Shown here in pieces: positions 6,627 through 10,061 of a DNA stretch of 10,061 nucleotides. Where the stretch lies: NCBI GenBank assembly GCA_029565815.1, contig JAKQNL010000266.1:1-10061 (forward strand), read 5' to 3'. Position numbers and translations under genes: made by a program. Source of the DNA: Spirochaetota bacterium (GTDB taxonomy: Bacteria; Spirochaetota; Spirochaetia; Treponematales; UBA12059). Position 1 is the first letter of the stretch, and each line of letters begins with the position of its first letter. The notes under the pieces were generated by a model, which saw nothing but the letters and a program-made list of their open reading frames with translations, had not been told where the DNA came from and searched no databases.

Positions 6627-9600
6627 TATCCCGCTCGCGATCCGCGATGATACGTTCCATGAACACGCGCCAGGCCGTATCATCCGGGCAGGAAGCGGCA
6701 AGCTCCATGAAGGACGCGTATGCATCGTCGCTCTTTCCGGCTTCGAACATGGCCACCGTGCGCTCGAACTGGGCTACCGTCTGCAGCTTTGCCGCAATGC
6801 CTTTGTCTTCTTCCGGCGCAAGCAGTTCGTACAAGGGATAGCCGCCGGTTTTGTCCCGGCCCAGATAGCGGACAGGCAGCCGGCTTTCGTCGCTTTCCGC
6901 CGCTTCCAGCATGTCTCCGGACAACAAGACTAAAGCTCCGTACAAGCCGGCTGTGCGCGCAAGCTCCGCGGCAATGCCCGCCGCGCCAGATATGGCGGAT
7001 ATTTCGTGCCGCTCCGATTCTCCGAGGGCTGCAAGCAAAACCGTGCCGCGGTGCAAGCCTAGCGGAATATCTGCAGCCTGTGCGCTAAGCCCAACGTGCT
7101 GCACGATAGCGGGCATTGCCCGCCGTAATTCGGTGGCCGCATCCAGTGCACTGCGCGCGTCGTGCGCCGAACCCTGAAACAGCGCAATAAAACTAGTACT
7201 GCCGTAGTGCAGAATGTATCCGCCGTGGCGGCTGATAAGCGGACCGATGCGCGTATACAGCTCGTTTAAGGCGGCAACAACGGCTTCCGATCCGTTTAGG
7301 CCGGCGACAAAAGCCTGCAAATCGGCGGCTAAAAGGCAGGACAATCCGTCGAACGACATGCCTATGCGTACGCTAGCCGGGTCGGAAACCTTCATGTGGG
7401 ACAATGCAGCCCGCGGGACAAATTTTCCGTACGACTCCTGGATGCCGGACACGGACAAAAGCATAGCCACCCGAGATCTAAGTTCCACAACGGATATCGG
7501 CTTGCTCACATAGTCATGCGCGCCAGAAGCGTAAGCCTGCGAAACATCCTCCGGCCTCATAGATTGCATGGCAAGGATTATGGGCAAATGCGGGTACTCC
7601 CGCCGCAACGCCGCGCACAACTCAAAGCCGGACAGCATGCGCAAAACCGATCCAATAATAATCAGGCCAGGCAGGCCTTCTTCGGCAAGGATGCGGTATG
7701 CGTCGGTACCGTCGCTGCACACACGCACATCATAGCAGCCGCCAAGCCCGTTCAGTATCAAGCGGACGTTGACAGGATCATCATCCGCAACCAGTATGCG
7801 CCGGGTCCCAGCCCCCGGCAGCACTGCAGCGGCAGTATCGAGCGCAGCTAGTTCTTCCAGCCCGCTATCGTCTGCATCATCTCGGGCAGCTTCTCCGCCT
7901 GCAGTTGGATCGTGCTCGATGCGCTGAGTGGCTTCACCTGCTGGCACACTGAAGACAAGCTCGGTCCCAAGCGCGGCCTGCCTGCCTTCGTCATCCGGCA
8001 CAAAGAGCGAGCCGCCGTGCAATGCGGCCAAAGCGCTTACCAGCCTTAGGCCCGTTCCGGGGCTGGCAGAGCCTATCAGCATGTCGCCGGCTGTGGATTC
8101 GTTGCGCACCTGTATGGCCTGCCGGATTTCCGCGGGCAAGCCCGGACCGGTATCGCGTACCGACACAAACAGCCGGCCTATTTCTTCCCAGGCCCGCACG
8201 ATAACCGACCCGCTGCCAGTGTAGCGCACGGCATTGCCCAAGAGGTGATATAACATTTGCTCCACCCTGGATTGATCCGCATACGCGCACAGGCTGGGCT
8301 CCACAAGATTCAATAGCTCTACCTCCGGCCGTTTAAGGCCGCGGCAGAAATACAAAACGGATTCCACCAGCGGACGCAGCTTGAATATCCGCATCTCCAG
8401 TTTTAGCCCATCGTGCTCCAGCCGGGAAAAATCCAGAATATCATCCACCATGGAGTGTAGGCGGCGCCCGGTTCGAGCGGTAAGGGCAAGCGTTGCGCGC
8501 TGGCTTGCGTTCAGTCCGCTTGCAGGCTGCAGCGATTCCACCAGGGCAACCATGGACACCAGCGGAGTCCGTATCTCCTTGGCGGTTTCCGCCAGGAAAT
8601 CGTCCTTTACTTTATCCATACGGCGCAAGTCTTCGTTGCGCTCCACCAGATCGCGGTGGGCATCCGCCAGATTCCTGCCCATAGTGTTGAAGGACCGAGT
8701 AAGCTCCGACAGTTCATCGCTGCCTTCCACCGGTATGGGCTCGAATGGCTGACCGTTCTCCAGCCGCATGCTCAGCCCGTCCACAGCCGCCGACAGTATG
8801 CCCAAAGGCCTAACAATCTGTTTGGACAGCAAAAAACTGGCCGCTCCAGCCAGGACCAGCGCTGCGGCCGCAACGGTAAGGAGGGACGCGACGGATGCCG
8901 GTATGCCCCTAACCTGATTAGCAATGACCAGATATGCGCTGTACCCTGCAGCAATGCTTGCCGGAAGGGCTATGGAGCGCACGGAAAAACGATTCCCCCT
9001 GGCGTCCGTAAGCACGGCGGCTATACCAACCGGATGGCTAGCATCCGCAGGAGGACAGAGCGACACATCGAGCGCTGCCCGCTGGCTGTCCGGGCGGGTG
9101 CTCATAACCAGCGAATGCCTGTCCGGGCCGTCTGCCTTCACCAGCTCCAGCTCTATGCCCAGCGTGTCGCGCAGCATGATAAATTCTTCCAGCCCGATGG
9201 AAGCAAGGCCTGCAACCAGGTAGCCGGACTCATGGAGCTGTGCATTGGAAAGCCGTATGCCCTTGGGATCTACCCAAACAGCGGATACAGCCTGTAAGCG
9301 CACGCCGGCATCGGACAAATCCGGCTTGAGCCAGCGTAGCTCGACACCATCCTGCGACACTGCGGAAAGCCCGTCCAGCCCGTACTCCGCGGCAAGCGCT
9401 GCCACCAGGTATAGCCTGGAATTTGCATGAGCATCGGCCTTTGGAAGCACCATGCGGCTGTCCTTTGCAAGCAGCTCCATACGCGCATTCAGGTAGCTTT
9501 GCCGCTCCGACAGCCTGCGCAGCAAAAAGCTCCGTGCATAGTGGAAGCGCTCCTCTTCCCGGGCTTTCTCTACCGAGCCGGAAAACGAGCTTACTATGAA

Positions 9601-9678
9601 TGCGATTGCAAGCACCGGCACCACGATGATGACCGTAAAGGCAAAGAACAACTTGTAGTGGATACGAGCCTTGGTCAT
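6613..9678 (-). CDS. Hybrid sensor with degenerate histidine kinase, receiver and class III cyclase domains
   Basis: The 1021-residue protein has membrane segment 1 at about 8-33, a periplasmic sensor region to about 262, membrane segment 2 at 264-285 and HAMP at about 286-345. A histidine-kinase dimerisation domain (about 350-430) and HATPase domain (about 440-595) follow, then a receiver (627-740), a cyclase-type domain (about 745-955) and a short TPR-like tail. The usual SHE(I/L)RTPL H-box reads AKEIRTPL, with Lys367 in place of His. The ATP site keeps Asn482 and the DTGPG box at 509-513, but the second glycine box is GTGLRL. The receiver keeps Asp632-634 and Lys726, but the phosphoacceptor Asp is Gly676. 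The cyclase keeps one metal Asp (786); the second is Ser827, and the Asn and Arg positions are Gly901 and Glu905. It is therefore probably not a working kinase, receiver or cyclase, and may act by ligand- or ATP-driven shape change. The start ATG has a weak AGGATGG site. Confidence 0.93.
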   Translation of the reverse strand: MTKARIHYKLFFAFTVIIVVPVLAIAFIVSSFSGSVEKAREEERFHYARSFLLRRLSERQSYLNARMELLAKDSRMVLPKADAHANSRLYLVAALAAEYGLDGLSAVSQDGVELRWLKPDLSDAGVRLQAVSAVWVDPKGIRLSNAQLHESGYLVAGLASIGLEEFIMLRDTLGIELELVKADGPDRHSLVMSTRPDSQRAALDVSLCPPADASHPVGIAAVLTDARGNRFSVRSIALPASIAAGYSAYLVIANQVRGIPASVASLLTVAAAALVLAGAASFLLSKQIVRPLGILSAAVDGLSMRLENGQPFEPIPVEGSDELSELTRSFNTMGRNLADAHRDLVERNEDLRRMDKVKDDFLAETAKEIRTPLVSMVALVESLQPASGLNASQRATLALTARTGRRLHSMVDDILDFSRLEHDGLKLEMRIFKLRPLVESVLYFCRGLKRPEVELLNLVEPSLCAYADQSRVEQMLYHLLGNAVRYTGSGSVIVRAWEEIGRLFVSVRDTGPGLPAEIRQAIQVRNESTAGDMLIGSASPGTGLRLVSALAALHGGSLFVPDDEGRQAALGTELVFSVPAGEATQRIEHDPTAGGEAARDDADDSGLEELAALDTAAAVLPGAGTRRILVADDDPVNVRLILNGLGGCYDVRVCSDGTDAYRILAEEGLPGLIIIGSVLRMLSGFELCAALRREYPHLPIILAMQSMRPEDVSQAYASGAHDYVSKPISVVELRSRVAMLLSVSGIQESYGKFVPRAALSHMKVSDPASVRIGMSFDGLSCLLAADLQAFVAGLNGSEAVVAALNELYTRIGPLISRHGGYILHYGSTSFIALFQGSAHDARSALDAATELRRAMPAIVQHVGLSAQAADIPLGLHRGTVLLAALGESERHEISAISGAAGIAAELARTAGLYGALVLLSGDMLEAAESDESRLPVRYLGRDKTGGYPLYELLAPEEDKGIAAKLQTVAQFERTVAMFEAGKSDDAYASFMELAASCPDDTAWRVFMERIIADRERDITGH

Positions 9679-9729
9679 CAGTCCATCCTATTACTAAGAG
9701 TTTTGTCCTGGAGCACGCGCTCGCTGTCC

Positions 9730-9758
9730 AGTATAGGCGGATTTTCGATTCCTGGCAA
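9730..9758 (-). promoter_or_regulatory. Promoter of the degenerate hybrid sensor gene
   Basis: On the minus strand TTGCCA (9758-9753) and TATACT (9735-9730) are separated by 17 bp, each matching its consensus hexamer at five of six bases. Transcription would start near 9723 and give a leader of about 45 bases before the ATG at 9678. It is one of the best promoter matches in the window and supports active expression of the gene. Confidence 0.65.
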
Positions 9759-9777
9759 AATTTCGTGAGTGCCAAAA

Positions 9778-9944
9778 AATCAGACCATAGAGCCACCGAG
9801 ACACAGCGAAAACAAATACAGAATTGAACCACGGAGGCAGAGAGAAAACTTAAGAATCAGACCACAGAGACTCAGAGACACAGAGAATGAAAATTAGGCC
9901 AAATCCGAATTGAACCACGGAGGCACGGGGACACGGAGAATGAA
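9778..9944. repeat. Alternating A-B-A-B intergenic repeats of the ACCACGGAG type
   Basis: Two kinds of unit alternate. Unit A begins CAGACCAYAGAG at 9781 and again at 9858, with 25 of the first 30 bases identical. Unit B begins at 9821 and again at 9907, where GAATTGAACCACGGAGGCA is identical over 19 bases. The second copies of both run on into GACACRGAGAATGAA, so A and B are themselves related, while the first B copy appears to lack this half. The units resemble purine-rich ACCACAGAGACACAGAGAA-like dispersed repeats that I recall from many environmental bacterial genomes. No coding potential was seen here, and the repeats lie upstream of the sensor promoter. Confidence 0.75.
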
Positions 9945-9956
9945 GGGAAGGCAAAT

Positions 9957-10061
9957 TTACTGCGCGCGGTTCTGGTTTTTCTTTTTTTCAGGAAGCCACT
10001 CGGAGCGGGGCATCCAGCTGAAACCGGGTAGCACATGCGAGGGTACGGGCATCTCTGGCAG
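9957..10061 (-). CDS. C-terminal end of an unidentified protein (partial)
   Basis: A minus-strand frame enters from the right edge and stays open for 34 codons to a TAA at 9959-9957. It ends with a basic, polar tail (WLPEKKKNQNRAQ) preceded by PGFSWMPRSE. No family is recognisable from so little, and no start codon is in view. If real, the gene lies upstream of the hybrid sensor on the same strand, separated from it by the repeats and a promoter. The stretch is short enough that a chance open frame is possible. Confidence 0.4.
   Translation of the reverse strand: MPEMPVPSHVLPGFSWMPRSEWLPEKKKNQNRAQ

Noticed and set aside
6613..9678. Hybrid sensor gene as a decaying pseudogene
   Set aside because: The frame is open for 1021 codons with no stop or frameshift. 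Domain order and many structural motifs are intact, and a strong promoter precedes it, so substitution of active-site residues looks specific rather than random.
9778..9944. CRISPR array
   Set aside because: The repeats are imperfect, alternate between two related types, have uneven spacing and no unique spacers of constant length, and no cas gene is present.

Overview
This window most likely comes from a free-living or host-associated anaerobic spirochaete of the Treponema/Spirochaeta group. That is inferred from three things. The chemoreceptor has a spirochaete-style signalling tip (AAHAG in place of the usual AARAG). There are sensor proteins with C-terminal class III cyclase-type modules. 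There is also a rubrerythrin / superoxide reductase / rubredoxin set typical of anaerobes. Base composition is GC-rich by eye (high 50s percent). No rRNA, tRNA, CRISPR array or insertion sequence was seen.

Left part (1-2617, minus strand): a two-gene unit. A TPR lipoprotein (1358-2617) is followed after 34 bp by a membrane sensor with six predicted membrane segments, a periplasmic domain and a HAMP domain (1-1323). The sensor runs off the left edge, so its output domain, probably a nucleotide cyclase, is not visible. A good promoter (TTGTGG, 17 bp, TATAGT) precedes the lipoprotein gene.

Centre (2744-6626, plus strand): a divergently transcribed 727-residue methyl-accepting chemotaxis protein. 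It is followed by an oxidative-stress operon with its own promoter: rubrerythrin (5034-5609), two-iron desulfoferrodoxin/superoxide reductase (5676-6056) and a 53-residue rubredoxin (6108-6269). Rubredoxin can carry electrons to both enzymes, which remove peroxide and superoxide without making oxygen. A strong intrinsic terminator (6294-6324) closes the operon. Directly after it lies a 96-residue protein of unknown function (6336-6626).

Right part (6613-9678, minus strand): a 1021-residue multidomain sensor with the order membrane sensor, HAMP, histidine kinase, receiver and class III cyclase. Its key residues are replaced in all three output modules: the phosphoacceptor His is Lys367, the receiver Asp is Gly676, and one metal Asp, the Asn and the Arg of the cyclase are Ser827, Gly901 and Glu905. 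The reading frame is intact. It looks like a maintained multi-domain pseudoenzyme and is the most interesting item here. Its promoter (TTGCCA, 17 bp, TATACT) is followed upstream by an alternating A-B-A-B set of ACCACGGAG-type intergenic repeats (9778-9944). The C-terminal tail of another minus-strand reading frame enters from the right edge.
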